A stretch of 64,000 nucleotides of DNA, from the NCBI RefSeq assembly GCF_014855515.1, contig NZ_JACYFK010000002.1, positions 682,001 through 746,000 on the forward strand. The letters are read 5' to 3'. Positions 24,214-34,015 of this stretch are shown piece after piece. Every line of letters starts with the position of its first letter. Position 1 is the first letter of the stretch. The notes beneath the pieces are model-generated. The model was not told the DNA's origin. It saw only the letters and a program-made list of their open reading frames with translations, and made no database searches. Source of the DNA: Euzebyella marina (GTDB lineage: Bacteria > Bacteroidota > Bacteroidia > Flavobacteriales > Flavobacteriaceae). Made by a program: the position numbers and the translations under genes.

Positions 24214-26421
24214 ATGGGCAAAACTATCATAATCTCAAACAGACTACCTGTTCAGTTACAAATCAGCAACGGTGAAATAACAGCTATTCCCAGTGTTGGC
24301 GGATTGGCTACAGGAATGAAATCAGTTCACTCAGGAGGGGATAGTTTATGGATTGGCTGGAGCGGACTAACGGATGAAGAAATACCGGACGAACTGGCTC
24401 CAAAAATTGACAAGGCATTAAAAGAGCATGGGTCGTCAAAAGTGAATTTGACCTCCAGTGAAGTAGATGGCTTTTATTTCGGCTTTAGTAACAGAACTAT
24501 TTGGCCCTTATTTCACTATTTTCTTGAGTATTCTGAATTTGAACTCAAAAACTGGGACATCTATAAAAAGGTAAACCAAAAATTCGCGGATGCGATTTTG
24601 GAAGCCGCAGATGATGACGATACCATCTGGGTTCATGATTATCAGTTGATGTTAGTACCCCAAATGGTAAGAGAGAAAAAGCCCGATATATCCATCGGGT
24701 TCTTTTTGCATATACCTTTTCCTTCGTTTGAGATTTTTAGAACATTGCCATGGCGGGAGAAAATTCTTGAAGGTCTTTTGGGTTCGGACTTAATCGGTTT
24801 TCACACTTATGATTATGAAAGGCACTTTTTGAGTTCTGTTAGAAGATTGTTGGGGCTCGATGTGAGTTTCAATGATATTTATATGGATGATAGGGTCATC
24901 AAAGTCGACTCTTTTCCGATGGGTATCGATTACAAAAAATTCAATGAGGCTGCCAAAGAGAATAAAAAGAACCAGCCGGAAAATCAATCTGAATTACAAC
25001 GAAGACTCAATAAACACAAAGATGCCGACAAAGAAGCTAAGTTCTTTCTTTCGATTGACAGACTTGATTACACCAAGGGCATAGCTAAAAGACTGTACGC
25101 ATTTGAGTACTTTTTGAATAAATACCCGCAATACAAAGAAAAAGTACGCTTGATTATTTTGGCGGTACCTTCCCGTTCAAACGTACCCCAATATCAATTG
25201 CTCAAGAGAGAAATCGATGAATTGGTGGGCCGAATTAATGGGGAGTTTTCAACAGTAAGCTGGACGCCCATTTGGTACTTCTATCGCTCCATGCCCTTTG
25301 AAAACCTTATCGACCTGTATACATCGTGCGATATTGCTTGGTTGACACCTATTAGAGATGGTATGAACTTGGTGGCCAAAGAATACATCGCGACAAGAAC
25401 TGACCAAACGGGGGTTCTCATCTTAAGTGAGATGGCAGGATCGGCCAACGAGATGAACGAAGCTATGCTGGTCAACCCCAACAACTTTGAGCAAACGGCC
25501 GACGCTCTTAAAGAGGCTATTACCATGCCTAAAGAAGAGCAAAGAGAACGTAATTCTATTCTGCAAAAAAGATTGGAACGGTATAACGTAGAGAAATGGG
25601 CGAACGATTTTATGGATTCTCTATTAGACCAAAAAGGAAAAGATTTCAGCCATGTGGCCAGAAAGCTGTCTGTCGATCTAATGGATACCATTGTAGATAA
25701 TTACAAAAATTCGAGCAAAAGACTTCTTTTTATTGATTATGATGGCACCCTGGCCGGCTTTCATAAAGACCCGCAAAAGGCTGCCCCAGATGATGAGCTT
25801 TATGACTTGCTTGATACCTTGGCCAACCAAGAGAATACCGACATGTTTCTTATAAGCGGTCGTGACAAAGAGACCTTTACCAAGTGGTTCTTGCATAAAA
25901 AATACAATATGATTGTGGAACATGGCGTGTGGATTTCACAGCATGGTGAAGAGTTCAAAATGTTGGAAAAGGTCAAGAAAGATTGGATGGAAAAAATTCT
26001 GCCGGTACTCGAATCGTTTGTCGACCGAACTCCAGGAAGTTTTATAGAAGAAAAAAACTATTCTCTTGCATGGCATTATAGAAATACCGATCCTGATTTT
26101 GGCCAGAAAAGAGCCAGCGAACTCAACACCGTGCTTACCAGTCTGATCGGTACCGACGATTTAAGTGTTCTGAACGGTAATAAGGTCATGGAAATTAAAA
26201 GCAGTAATGTGAACAAAGGTCGGGCGGCCATGCGCATGTACGCTGAAAAAGACTATGACTTTTCATTTGCAATTGGCGACGATTGGACGGATGAATTTAT
26301 GTTTATGGAACTTCCTGAGGATGCCGTTACCGTAAAGGTCGGTAGACAAAAAACCAATGCACGGTATTACGTTGAAAGTATTAAAAATGTAAGGGCTCTT
26401 TTGAATAGGTTCATCTATTAA
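24214..26421 (+). CDS. Fused trehalose-6-phosphate synthase / trehalose-6-phosphatase
   Basis: A 735-residue protein that does both steps of trehalose synthesis from UDP-glucose and glucose-6-phosphate. Residues 1-480 are the GT20 synthase: ISNRLPVQL, WVHDYQLMLVP, GFFLHIPFPSFEIFRTLPW and IDRLDYTKGIAKRL. From about residue 500 is the HAD phosphatase, with DYDGTLAGF (nucleophile Asp, near residue 507), SGRDKETF and GDDWTDEFMF. The start at ATG 24214 (MGKTIIISNRLP) is chosen; the frame is open from a TTG at 24121, but that extension does not look like protein and would crowd the divergent GH15 promoter. Trehalose is a common osmolyte and stress protectant. Confidence 0.95.
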   Translation: MGKTIIISNRLPVQLQISNGEITAIPSVGGLATGMKSVHSGGDSLWIGWSGLTDEEIPDELAPKIDKALKEHGSSKVNLTSSEVDGFYFGFSNRTIWPLFHYFLEYSEFELKNWDIYKKVNQKFADAILEAADDDDTIWVHDYQLMLVPQMVREKKPDISIGFFLHIPFPSFEIFRTLPWREKILEGLLGSDLIGFHTYDYERHFLSSVRRLLGLDVSFNDIYMDDRVIKVDSFPMGIDYKKFNEAAKENKKNQPENQSELQRRLNKHKDADKEAKFFLSIDRLDYTKGIAKRLYAFEYFLNKYPQYKEKVRLIILAVPSRSNVPQYQLLKREIDELVGRINGEFSTVSWTPIWYFYRSMPFENLIDLYTSCDIAWLTPIRDGMNLVAKEYIATRTDQTGVLILSEMAGSANEMNEAMLVNPNNFEQTADALKEAITMPKEEQRERNSILQKRLERYNVEKWANDFMDSLLDQKGKDFSHVARKLSVDLMDTIVDNYKNSSKRLLFIDYDGTLAGFHKDPQKAAPDDELYDLLDTLANQENTDMFLISGRDKETFTKWFLHKKYNMIVEHGVWISQHGEEFKMLEKVKKDWMEKILPVLESFVDRTPGSFIEEKNYSLAWHYRNTDPDFGQKRASELNTVLTSLIGTDDLSVLNGNKVMEIKSSNVNKGRAAMRMYAEKDYDFSFAIGDDWTDEFMFMELPEDAVTVKVGRQKTNARYYVESIKNVRALLNRFIY

Positions 26422-26517
26422 AAGTTCGGGTTCATTCTGGTGTGTTTATATCCTGTTCAGTTGAGAACGCTGCCCGTGTTGCAAAATTGAAGTATCTTGA
26501 CATCAAAAATTTATTTG

Positions 26518-28143
26518 ATGAAATATTTCTTAGCCTTTTGTGGTGCACTTACAACAATCATAGCTACATCTCAAGAGTTTACGCAGCAAGATACCTTACG
26601 CGGCAGTATTACCCCAGAAAGAGAATGGTGGAACCTTAATTATTACGACCTATATGTCGATGTAAATCCAACGAATAAGTCAATAAAAGGTTCCAATCTG
26701 ATTCGTTATGAAGTTTTAGAGCCCCAAAAAGTAATGCAAATTGATTTGCAGCCTCCGATGAAAATTGATAAGGTCGAGCAAGATGGGGCCGAACTCAAGG
26801 TAGAGCATGATGGCAATGCCCATTTCGTTCAATTAAAAAAGAAACAAAATAAGGGTGAGTTCAAAGAGGTAAAAGTATACTTTTCAGGGCATCCGAGAGA
26901 AGCGGTGAGAGCGCCATGGGATGGTGGTTTCTCTTGGAAAAAAGACAATAATGGCAAAGAATTTATAGCAACTTCAAATCAAGGTTTAGGTGCCAGCGTT
27001 TGGTGGCCCAATAAAGACCATATGTACGATGAAGTCGACAGCATGAAGATCAGGGTTAAGGCCCCTAAGGGTTTGATGGATGTTTCAAATGGTCAATTGA
27101 GGGCGGTAGATGAAAACAGCAACACCTATGAATGGTTCGTCAAAAACCCCATCAATAACTACGGGGTGAATATCAACATTGCTGATTACGTTCACTTTGA
27201 AGAAAAATATCAAGGCGAAAAGGGTGCTCTTCAAATGGACTATTATGTGTTGCCCTACAATCTTGAGAAAGCCAAAGAACATTTTAAAGATGCGCCAAAA
27301 ATGATGGAAGCATTTGAGCATTGGTTCGGCCCCTACCCTTTTTATGAAGATGGTTTTAAGTTGGTAGAAGTACCCTACTTGGGTATGGAGCACCAAAGCT
27401 CGGTGACCTATGGCAATCAATACAAAATGGGGTATCTTGGCAGAGATTTATCGGGTACCGGATGGGGTCTAAAGTTCGATTTCATTATAATTCACGAGGC
27501 CGGTCACGAATGGTTTGCGAACAATATTACTTACAAAGATATTGCCGACATGTGGGTTCATGAAGGCTTCACGGCTTACTCCGAAAACTTATTCATTGAC
27601 TATTATTATGGTAAGGAGGCTTCGGCCGATTACGTAATCGGAACACGCGCAAACATTCAGAATGACAAGCCTATCATAGGCAAATACGATGTGAACCACA
27701 GAGGAAGTGGTGATATGTATTACAAAGGCGCCAATATGTTGCACACTATTAGGCAGATAATTGGTGATGATGAAAAATGGCGTCAAATACTTCGTGGGCT
27801 CAACAAAGAATTCTATCACAGTACGGTGACAACCCAGCAAATCGAGAATTATATAATTGATAAGTCAGGGATTGATTTGTCGAAAGTATTCGACCAATAT
27901 TTGCGTACCGCTAACATTCCCAATTTTGAATATCAGATGACCCCTGAGGGAATCAAGTATCGCTATAGTCAAGTTATCGATGGCTTCACAATGCCTCTTG
28001 AACTAAACATTGGGGATAAAAAGGTTACTGTTAACCCTACCACAGAGTGGCAACAAATGAAACTTGCTACTTCGGAAAAGGAATCAAAAATTACTGTTGA
28101 CAGGGATTACTATGTTAATGTTCAGGATATTTCCAAAAAATAA
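26518..28143 (+). CDS. M1-family zinc metallopeptidase (aminopeptidase), exported
   Basis: A 541-residue peptidase. The ATG at 26518 (MKYFLAFCGAL) gives a clean signal peptide ending near IATSQ; the longer form from 26497 adds seven polar residues and is less likely. The N-terminal beta domain runs to about residue 250. GMEHQSSVTYG replaces the GAMEN exopeptidase motif of the family. The zinc site is HEAGH (326-330) with the third ligand Glu in WVHEGFTAYSE. A helical region follows and the C-terminal part is short compared with long M1 enzymes, typical of Bacteroidota forms. It would trim peptides in the periplasm for nutrition. A terminator hairpin lies just after the stop. Confidence 0.93.
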   Translation: MKYFLAFCGALTTIIATSQEFTQQDTLRGSITPEREWWNLNYYDLYVDVNPTNKSIKGSNLIRYEVLEPQKVMQIDLQPPMKIDKVEQDGAELKVEHDGNAHFVQLKKKQNKGEFKEVKVYFSGHPREAVRAPWDGGFSWKKDNNGKEFIATSNQGLGASVWWPNKDHMYDEVDSMKIRVKAPKGLMDVSNGQLRAVDENSNTYEWFVKNPINNYGVNINIADYVHFEEKYQGEKGALQMDYYVLPYNLEKAKEHFKDAPKMMEAFEHWFGPYPFYEDGFKLVEVPYLGMEHQSSVTYGNQYKMGYLGRDLSGTGWGLKFDFIIIHEAGHEWFANNITYKDIADMWVHEGFTAYSENLFIDYYYGKEASADYVIGTRANIQNDKPIIGKYDVNHRGSGDMYYKGANMLHTIRQIIGDDEKWRQILRGLNKEFYHSTVTTQQIENYIIDKSGIDLSKVFDQYLRTANIPNFEYQMTPEGIKYRYSQVIDGFTMPLELNIGDKKVTVNPTTEWQQMKLATSEKESKITVDRDYYVNVQDISKK

Positions 28144-28165
28144 CGATTCTTACATTCATAAAATA

Positions 28166-28194
28166 ATAAAGGCCGATGTAACATCGGCCTTTAT
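28166..28194. terminator. Bidirectional terminator between M1 peptidase and ThuA fusion genes
   Basis: ATAAAGGCCGATGT and ACATCGGCCTTTAT form a perfect inverted repeat between two converging stop codons. The U-tract is short on both sides, so strength is uncertain. Confidence 0.7.
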
Positions 28195-28219
28195 AGTTAT
28201 AGATTGAGTTGAGAATAAA

Positions 28220-31200
28220 TTATCTGCCAGCAAATTTCACTCCTGTAACCGCCATTTGGCCCGGAGCCTCTCCTTCCTTAGGTTTATATACGAAATAAAG
28301 TTCATCGGCCTTTACATCCATCTCTTTGTTTAAAGGAATTAAAATCGCGCCGCCAGGTTGACCCGCTTGAGGGGTAGGCATGCTTCCTTTGCCCAAGAGC
28401 TCACCATCAGGTGAGTTTAAGTGAAGTTCTACTTCAATACCTGCCTTTGGTGCCTCTTGCCATCCGGCAGTTACCATAGCACTGTTGACACCCTTAAGGT
28501 CAATATTTTCTAAAGCAAACCAGCCTTCGTCCTCGGGTAATAGTAATAGGTTCATACCTCCAAAAGCTACTGGTGAAAACCCTTTAGCCTTTGTTGCCTC
28601 ACTAAAGGGTACTGTACTGCCCTGTAAAGCTACCGATTGAACACCTGTTAAAGGTTTAACTCCATTAATACCTTTATCCGTATAGCTAGCGGTTAGAATC
28701 ATTGCGTTATCACTACCTGTAGGTTCTGGCATTATAGTTCCCTCTAGTGGCAACGATTTCTCTAATTTTCCGGAATCGGCCAACGAAAGTATGTAAGCGG
28801 CAATCTGTCTAGTTTCATCTTCGGTAATGTTAGGATGAGCCGCCATCGCAGCTTCGCCCCAAACACCAGATCCGCCTGATACGATCTTCTTTTGTATATA
28901 CCGGCTTGCGCCTCTATCATTTTTATACTTCTCAGCAATATCCTTATAGCTTGGCCCTATTGATTTTTCTCCTTCTTTATGACAAGCCTTACAATCCATA
29001 CCTTGGGTCAGTGCTTTACCTGTAACAGAAGCAGAAACCTCTTGATGGCCTTGCGACTGATTTACTTGATCAAGACCTTCCATATAATCTACCGAAACAA
29101 AAACGTTGTTAGGATCTATATCGTCATTACCATCGGGGTCGGTCACCGTAACCTTATACTTAATGGGCGTACCCTTGATAAAGAAGGTCGAATTGCCGCC
29201 TTGCAAATCAATCGAAATTTGAGGTCTAGAATTGCCCGCGATTACTGTGGAAGATTCGCTCACGGCACTGGCCCCTTTATCATCTTTCACTTCAACTGAT
29301 ATTTTATACTCTCCGTTACTATTGTACGTATAGGTTAGTTTCGGTTCTTGGGTCTCTTTGGTCTCTCCATTACCTAAATTCCATAGATAAGAAACGGCAT
29401 CACCTTCTAAATCTTCAGCTTTTACTTCAGCAGTAATTTCAAAAGGAACCTTTCCGGTGTCATGGTTTACCATAAGATTATCGATCATTGGCGGTCTGTT
29501 TCCACCATTATATTCAATAAAGCTCAGACCTGAATCGTCATTTTGAGAGAACCATCCGCTACCGTACTCCAATAGATATATTTTTCCATCAGGACCCAAT
29601 TCCATATCTATCAGATTTCTCAATTTGATATCAGAAGCAAATGGTTCCATTTTGTTAAAGGTGCCGTCTTCAAAAAGGGATACGGCCATCATCCACCCAC
29701 GCATCCATTCATAAATAATGGTCTTTCCATCATAGTAATCAGGAAGACCTCCACCGTCAGTAAACATATCGGAATAGTAAGTAGGCCCCGCCATGGCATT
29801 ACGCCCGCCACTACCGACTTGGGGAAACTCAGAGGTTTCTGCATACGGATAATAGATATAGGCCGGCTTTGTTGGAGGAAGTTCTTTTAAACCTGTATTG
29901 AACTTCGAGTCGTTAATAGGTTTTTCAGGATTGAAGGCCTCACCACTTTCACCGGTTTCATAATTATAATCACGGTAAGCATAATTGTTACCTATAAAAA
30001 GTGGCCAACCATAATTGCCTGGCTCGGTGGCCAAATTCATTTCGTCATAACCACGCGGCCCCCTAGTATCTAAAGAGTCATTGGCAGCATCAGGGCCAAC
30101 CTCACCCCAGAACAAATGCCCCTTTTTAGGGTCTACAGAAATTCTGTAAGGGTTACGATGGCCCATGGTATAAATTTCCGGCCTTGTTTTATCTGTTCCA
30201 ACAGGAAACAAATTGCCCTCCGGTATATCGTAAGTTCCATCTTCCTTAACCCTTACTCTAAGAATTTTTCCGCGAAGGTCGTTTGTATTACCCGATGACC
30301 TTCTGGCATCATACTGCTCATGGTCAGGTAAATCGTTCAACGGGGCAAAACCGCTATTTACATATTGAACCCCTTTTTCATTAAATGGTGTCGAGTTATC
30401 ACCGGTTGAAAGGTACAACAAGCCATCGCCTCCGAAAGCAATCGAACCTCCGGTATGGCAGCAGATTTCACGTTGCGATTCAATATCTAGAATAACTTGT
30501 TCAGAGGCCATATCAAAATTGCCATCTTTATATTTGAATCTAGACAATCTGTTTACCCACTGGTCTCCGGTTGGCGCATAATAAACATAAACCCAATTGT
30601 TATTGGCATAGTCAGGGTCTTTCTGAAGCCCCATCACCCCTTCTTCAGCATTAACGCCAGGGGTGTTCAATGTTTTAAAATACACATCTAATTTAGCTAC
30701 TTGCTTTAACTCTTCGGTTTCTGAATTAAAATGCATGATTTCGCCCCTACGCTGGGCAATAAGAACATCATGATTTGGAAGAACCGTCATTTCGGTAGGC
30801 TCAAAAAACTCACCACCAACAAGTTCGACCTTGGTAAACCTATTCGCGTCTGGAGGAAGTTGCGTGGTGGCCTTCGAGTAATCAAGATTATTATTTTCTC
30901 CTATGGCATATTCAATTCCGCCTAAGAGATGCTTGAGGAACAAATCTTCGGAATAGCTCTCTGAAGTATGCCCGGCGCCGGTGTAAAAGGCTCTACCGCC
31001 ATCATATTCATGATACCATGCAAAGGGGTGGTTATCTCCATTCAAACCGCCTTCATAGGTCGATTCATCAACTCTCATGACCACATGCACATCGGGGTTA
31101 ATGCGCTTGTAATTGTAAATTTCATCGCTTCGGTGCCAAACAGAATCGGTAAAGTGTTTGGTTGCAATAAAATTCTTATCGGTAATAATAAAGTCTGCTT

Positions 31201-31624
31201 CAGGGGTGCCGGCAGGATGCGACACAAACTGTGCCCCTACCAATTTATTGTACCAACCCCAATCATACTCGGTATCTGTAGCGGCGTGTACGCCAACAAA
31301 CCCGCCACCTGATTGAATATAACGTTCAAAAGCCGCTTCTTGCTTATGATCAAGAACATTCATTGTGGTACTAAGAAAAATAATGGCCGAATATTGCTTG
31401 AGGTTATCTTCATTAAAAAGTTCAGAGTTTTTGGTAGTATCTACCTCAAAACCGTTTTCAGAACCTAGTTTTTGAATGGCCGCAATACCATCTGGTATCG
31501 ATGCATGCTTAAAGCCCATGGTTTTTGAGAAAACCAGTACCTTGGGTTTACCTTCCCTTTTGTTTCCACAATTGGCAAGGGTCAATCCCAAAATTACCAA
31601 GAGGGCAAGAGTAATTTTTTTCAT
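28220..31624 (-). CDS. ThuA / PQQ-type sugar dehydrogenase / PKD / cytochrome c lipoprotein
   Basis: A 1134-residue lipoprotein (lipobox TLANC) when started at ATG 31624; the extension to 31759 overlaps the divergent gene and looks untranslated. Domains in order are ThuA-like, about residues 28-250 (VLVFSKTMGFKHASI, GGGFVGVHAATDTEYDW), then a glucose/sorbosone dehydrogenase-type beta-propeller, about 270-660 (EEGVMGLQKDPDY, GHRNPYRI, GGNRPPMIDN at its end). A PKD domain follows at about 690-770, then a class I cytochrome c with CKACH (28979-28993) and a later Met region. A C-terminal beta domain of about 150 residues may bind carbohydrate. The design suggests oxidation of a sugar with electrons passed to the attached heme. 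Substrate and cofactor are inferred. Confidence 0.9.
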   Translation of the reverse strand: MKKITLALLVILGLTLANCGNKREGKPKVLVFSKTMGFKHASIPDGIAAIQKLGSENGFEVDTTKNSELFNEDNLKQYSAIIFLSTTMNVLDHKQEAAFERYIQSGGGFVGVHAATDTEYDWGWYNKLVGAQFVSHPAGTPEADFIITDKNFIATKHFTDSVWHRSDEIYNYKRINPDVHVVMRVDESTYEGGLNGDNHPFAWYHEYDGGRAFYTGAGHTSESYSEDLFLKHLLGGIEYAIGENNNLDYSKATTQLPPDANRFTKVELVGGEFFEPTEMTVLPNHDVLIAQRRGEIMHFNSETEELKQVAKLDVYFKTLNTPGVNAEEGVMGLQKDPDYANNNWVYVYYAPTGDQWVNRLSRFKYKDGNFDMASEQVILDIESQREICCHTGGSIAFGGDGLLYLSTGDNSTPFNEKGVQYVNSGFAPLNDLPDHEQYDARRSSGNTNDLRGKILRVRVKEDGTYDIPEGNLFPVGTDKTRPEIYTMGHRNPYRISVDPKKGHLFWGEVGPDAANDSLDTRGPRGYDEMNLATEPGNYGWPLFIGNNYAYRDYNYETGESGEAFNPEKPINDSKFNTGLKELPPTKPAYIYYPYAETSEFPQVGSGGRNAMAGPTYYSDMFTDGGGLPDYYDGKTIIYEWMRGWMMAVSLFEDGTFNKMEPFASDIKLRNLIDMELGPDGKIYLLEYGSGWFSQNDDSGLSFIEYNGGNRPPMIDNLMVNHDTGKVPFEITAEVKAEDLEGDAVSYLWNLGNGETKETQEPKLTYTYNSNGEYKISVEVKDDKGASAVSESSTVIAGNSRPQISIDLQGGNSTFFIKGTPIKYKVTVTDPDGNDDIDPNNVFVSVDYMEGLDQVNQSQGHQEVSASVTGKALTQGMDCKACHKEGEKSIGPSYKDIAEKYKNDRGASRYIQKKIVSGGSGVWGEAAMAAHPNITEDETRQIAAYILSLADSGKLEKSLPLEGTIMPEPTGSDNAMILTASYTDKGINGVKPLTGVQSVALQGSTVPFSEATKAKGFSPVAFGGMNLLLLPEDEGWFALENIDLKGVNSAMVTAGWQEAPKAGIEVELHLNSPDGELLGKGSMPTPQAGQPGGAILIPLNKEMDVKADELYFVYKPKEGEAPGQMAVTGVKFAGR

Positions 31625-31757
31625 GTTGATGTTGAATTGTTGATAGTTTAATACAATCTCTAAAAGTAAGGATTCACAATCTAAACCCCCAAGTTTTTTA
31701 GGGCAAAATGGTATTTTTAAAGGATATTTTGAGAATTTCGTAATCGAATTACAAAAC

Positions 31758-32330
31758 ATGAAAGAATTTTATTTTAAGAATTCAGATGAATGGCGCGATT
31801 GGCTGCATGTAAACCATACACAAGAATCTGGTATCTACCTTATCTTCTATAAAGTGGACCATGAAAATGAAAGTATGAGGTGGGAAGAAGCTGTTCGTGT
31901 GGCTCTATGTTACGGCTGGATCGACAGTACTGTCAAAAGCCTTGGAGATGGTAAACGCAGACAATACTTTTGTAGGAGAAAAGCGAAAAGTGTTTGGAGC
32001 AGAGTAAACAAGCAGCATATAGAAGAATTGATTGCCAATAACCTAATGCACCAAACGGGATTAAAATCTATTGAAATAGCAAAGAAAAATGGCTCGTGGT
32101 CTGAATTAGACGATGTAGAAAACGGAATCTTGCCCGATGATTTAAAGAAAGCATTCTCTAAGAACGAGAAGGCTTTAAAGAACTTTGAGAACTTCACCCG
32201 AAGCCAAAGAAAAGGCTACCTATATTGGCTGAACCAAGCGAAGAGAGAGGCCACCAGGCAAAAAAGAATCAGAGAAATTATTGAACATAGTGCGCTAAAC
32301 ATCAAATATAGAAACGGAAGTTCGAGATAA
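31758..32330 (+). CDS. YdeI/OmpD-associated family protein
   Basis: A 190-residue protein of the YdeI group. The N-terminal part has the family features W-x4-H (DEWRDWLHVNH), GIYLIFYK, and ALCYGWIDSTVKSLGDGKR, then RRKAKSVWSRVNKQHI. The C-terminal helical part ends in LNQAKREATRQKRIREI, also typical. No signal peptide is present, so it is cytoplasmic. The biochemical role is not established for the family, although links to antimicrobial peptide or stress tolerance have been proposed. It is divergent from the ThuA-cytochrome gene and followed by an unrelated outer-membrane protein. Confidence 0.87.
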   Translation: MKEFYFKNSDEWRDWLHVNHTQESGIYLIFYKVDHENESMRWEEAVRVALCYGWIDSTVKSLGDGKRRQYFCRRKAKSVWSRVNKQHIEELIANNLMHQTGLKSIEIAKKNGSWSELDDVENGILPDDLKKAFSKNEKALKNFENFTRSQRKGYLYWLNQAKREATRQKRIREIIEHSALNIKYRNGSSR

Positions 32331-32457
32331 ATCGATGTTCTGTATGCGATGTTTCTTGGCAGAACTTAAATTTTAGGTTTGCCTTAACAATCAATAAGTT
32401 ATTGACCGATGTATAAATGCCTATTTTTAGGCTCCTAAAAAACCATTCATCTTCATT

Positions 32458-33150
32458 ATGAAGAATTTATTAATACTATTTACTTTACTTTTTATTTCAG
32501 CTCAGGCATTTGCCCAAAACGGAGAAGACAAATTAGGGTCTTGGCATATGTACTTTGGCACCAACAAACTCTCTGAAAAATGGAGCCTTCATACTGAAGC
32601 ACAATTACGTTATTATGAGAACGGTAAAAACTTCAACCAACTACTTTTACGTACCGGTGCCAATTACCATATTAATGAAAATGCCATTGCCACTTTAGGT
32701 TACGGTCATATAACCACCGACGGTACTTTTGAAGAATTTACCGATGAGATTAATTCTATTGAGCATCGAATTTTCGAACAGTTCATATTAAAAAACCAAG
32801 TCGGGGAGTTTAATTTCGAACATCGCTACCGACTTGAACAACGCTTTATCGATTTTGGCGACAGAAACGATACTCAACATAGGGCGAGATATAGGCTACA
32901 GGTCACCCTTCCTTTAACAGATATATTTTTTCTGAACTTTTATGATGAGATTTTCTTGAACCTTCAAGACGAGGTTTTCGGGCAAAATAGACTTTACGGT
33001 GCTTTGGGCATTAATATCACCCATAACTTAAGTACCCAAGTGGGCTATTTGAAAAACCACTTTCCTTCGGCGCATTACGACCGTCTGCAAATTGCCGTCT
33101 TTTATAATCCCGACCTGAGTAACTTATTCAAGAAAAATGGACAAGATTAA
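32458..33150 (+). CDS. DUF2490 outer-membrane beta-barrel protein
   Basis: A 230-residue exported protein with a signal peptide ending QAFAQ. The mature part matches the DUF2490 pattern: LGSWHMYFGTNKLSEKWSLHTEAQLRYY (core GSWHMYFG), then alternating aromatic and polar strands ending with a segment NHFPSAHYDRLQIAVFYNP. Such sequences form small beta-barrels in the outer membrane. The function is unknown; in Bacteroidota they appear scattered among envelope genes. The start ATG at 32458 is clear. A short GCCTA/TAGGC hairpin (32419-32432) lies in the leader, without further meaning I can support. Confidence 0.85.
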   Translation: MKNLLILFTLLFISAQAFAQNGEDKLGSWHMYFGTNKLSEKWSLHTEAQLRYYENGKNFNQLLLRTGANYHINENAIATLGYGHITTDGTFEEFTDEINSIEHRIFEQFILKNQVGEFNFEHRYRLEQRFIDFGDRNDTQHRARYRLQVTLPLTDIFFLNFYDEIFLNLQDEVFGQNRLYGALGINITHNLSTQVGYLKNHFPSAHYDRLQIAVFYNPDLSNLFKKNGQD

Positions 33151-33182
33151 GAGGATTGCTATTAAAAGAAATGCTTTATAAG

Positions 33183-33190
33183 TAAATTTG
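33183..33190 (+). promoter_or_regulatory. -7 promoter box for the YceI-like gene
   Basis: TAAATTTG is an exact TAnnTTTG match, 25 bases before the ATG at 33216. A TTG lies upstream but at 24-base spacing, outside the usual range. Confidence 0.45.
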
Positions 33191-33215
33191 ACACTAACTA
33201 AACCAATAAAACAAA

Positions 33216-33848
33216 ATGAAAAAAATCGGATTTTTTGCAGTAGCTCTTCTACTGATTGCCTCTAGTTGTAAAGAGACTAAAAAAGAAAATAGTTCAGAAT
33301 CGGAAAATGTAGAATCGTCAGAGCAGTTCTCTTTGGTAGCCGACTCGACCAAGGTGAGTTTCACCGCTTATAAAACGACTGAGAAATTACCTGTAGGTGG
33401 GCAATTTAAAGAGATTGAAATTAAGAACAATCCTTCTGGGGCCACACCAATGGAAGCATTGAACGGCACTGAATTCGGCATTCCGGTAAGCAGTTTGTTC
33501 ACGAATGACGCCACTGGCACTAGAGACCCGAAAATCTTAGAGTTCTTTTTTGGGGCTATGACCAATACCGAATTAATATCTGGCGTTTTCAAATCAGATG
33601 GTAGTGGCCAAAGTTCTATTGATGTTACTTTGAATGGAGAAACGGCCAACATACCCCTAACCCATAAAATGGTTTCCGATACTGCAATAACCTTTGATGG
33701 GGTGATGGACCTGAGCAATTGGAACGCCCTTTCCGCCGTCGAATCAATCAACAAGGCCTGCGAGGCCCTTCATACAGGTAAAGACGGTGTTAGCAAAACG
33801 TGGAGCGAGGTCGCCGTACACGCCGAAGTTTTGTTCGATAAAAAATAG
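33216..33848 (+). CDS. YceI-like lipoprotein
   Basis: A 210-residue lipoprotein with lipobox IASSC and a serine/glutamate-rich linker. The mature domain (about residues 40-208) resembles YceI: VADSTKVSFTAYKTTEKLPVGGQF at its start, LEFFFGAM in the middle, and the late strand HAEVLFDKK. YceI proteins are lipocalin-like and bind isoprenoid or other lipid-like ligands in the periplasm. This example lacks some of the usual spacing, so the fold assignment is good but the ligand is open. It has its own -7 box and terminator, so it is a single-gene transcript. Confidence 0.85.
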   Translation: MKKIGFFAVALLLIASSCKETKKENSSESENVESSEQFSLVADSTKVSFTAYKTTEKLPVGGQFKEIEIKNNPSGATPMEALNGTEFGIPVSSLFTNDATGTRDPKILEFFFGAMTNTELISGVFKSDGSGQSSIDVTLNGETANIPLTHKMVSDTAITFDGVMDLSNWNALSAVESINKACEALHTGKDGVSKTWSEVAVHAEVLFDKK

Positions 33849-33870
33849 AAAATACACTTCATTGCATAGC

Positions 33871-33907
33871 AAGTCCCGAACCTAACAGTTCGGGACTTTT
33901 GTTTTGA
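33871..33907 (+). terminator. Terminator after the YceI-like gene
   Basis: AAGTCCCGAAC (33871-33881) pairs perfectly with GTTCGGGACTT (33888-33898) around a 6-base loop, followed by TTTGTTTTG. Confidence 0.9.
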
Positions 33908-34015
33908 CTTCATTTTTGACGCAAATAATTATAATACTATCACATATCGTTGTATTGTTTGAATGCGACTTCTTTTCTTATTACATTTCGATTTAATACC
34001 AAAAACATAACAACT

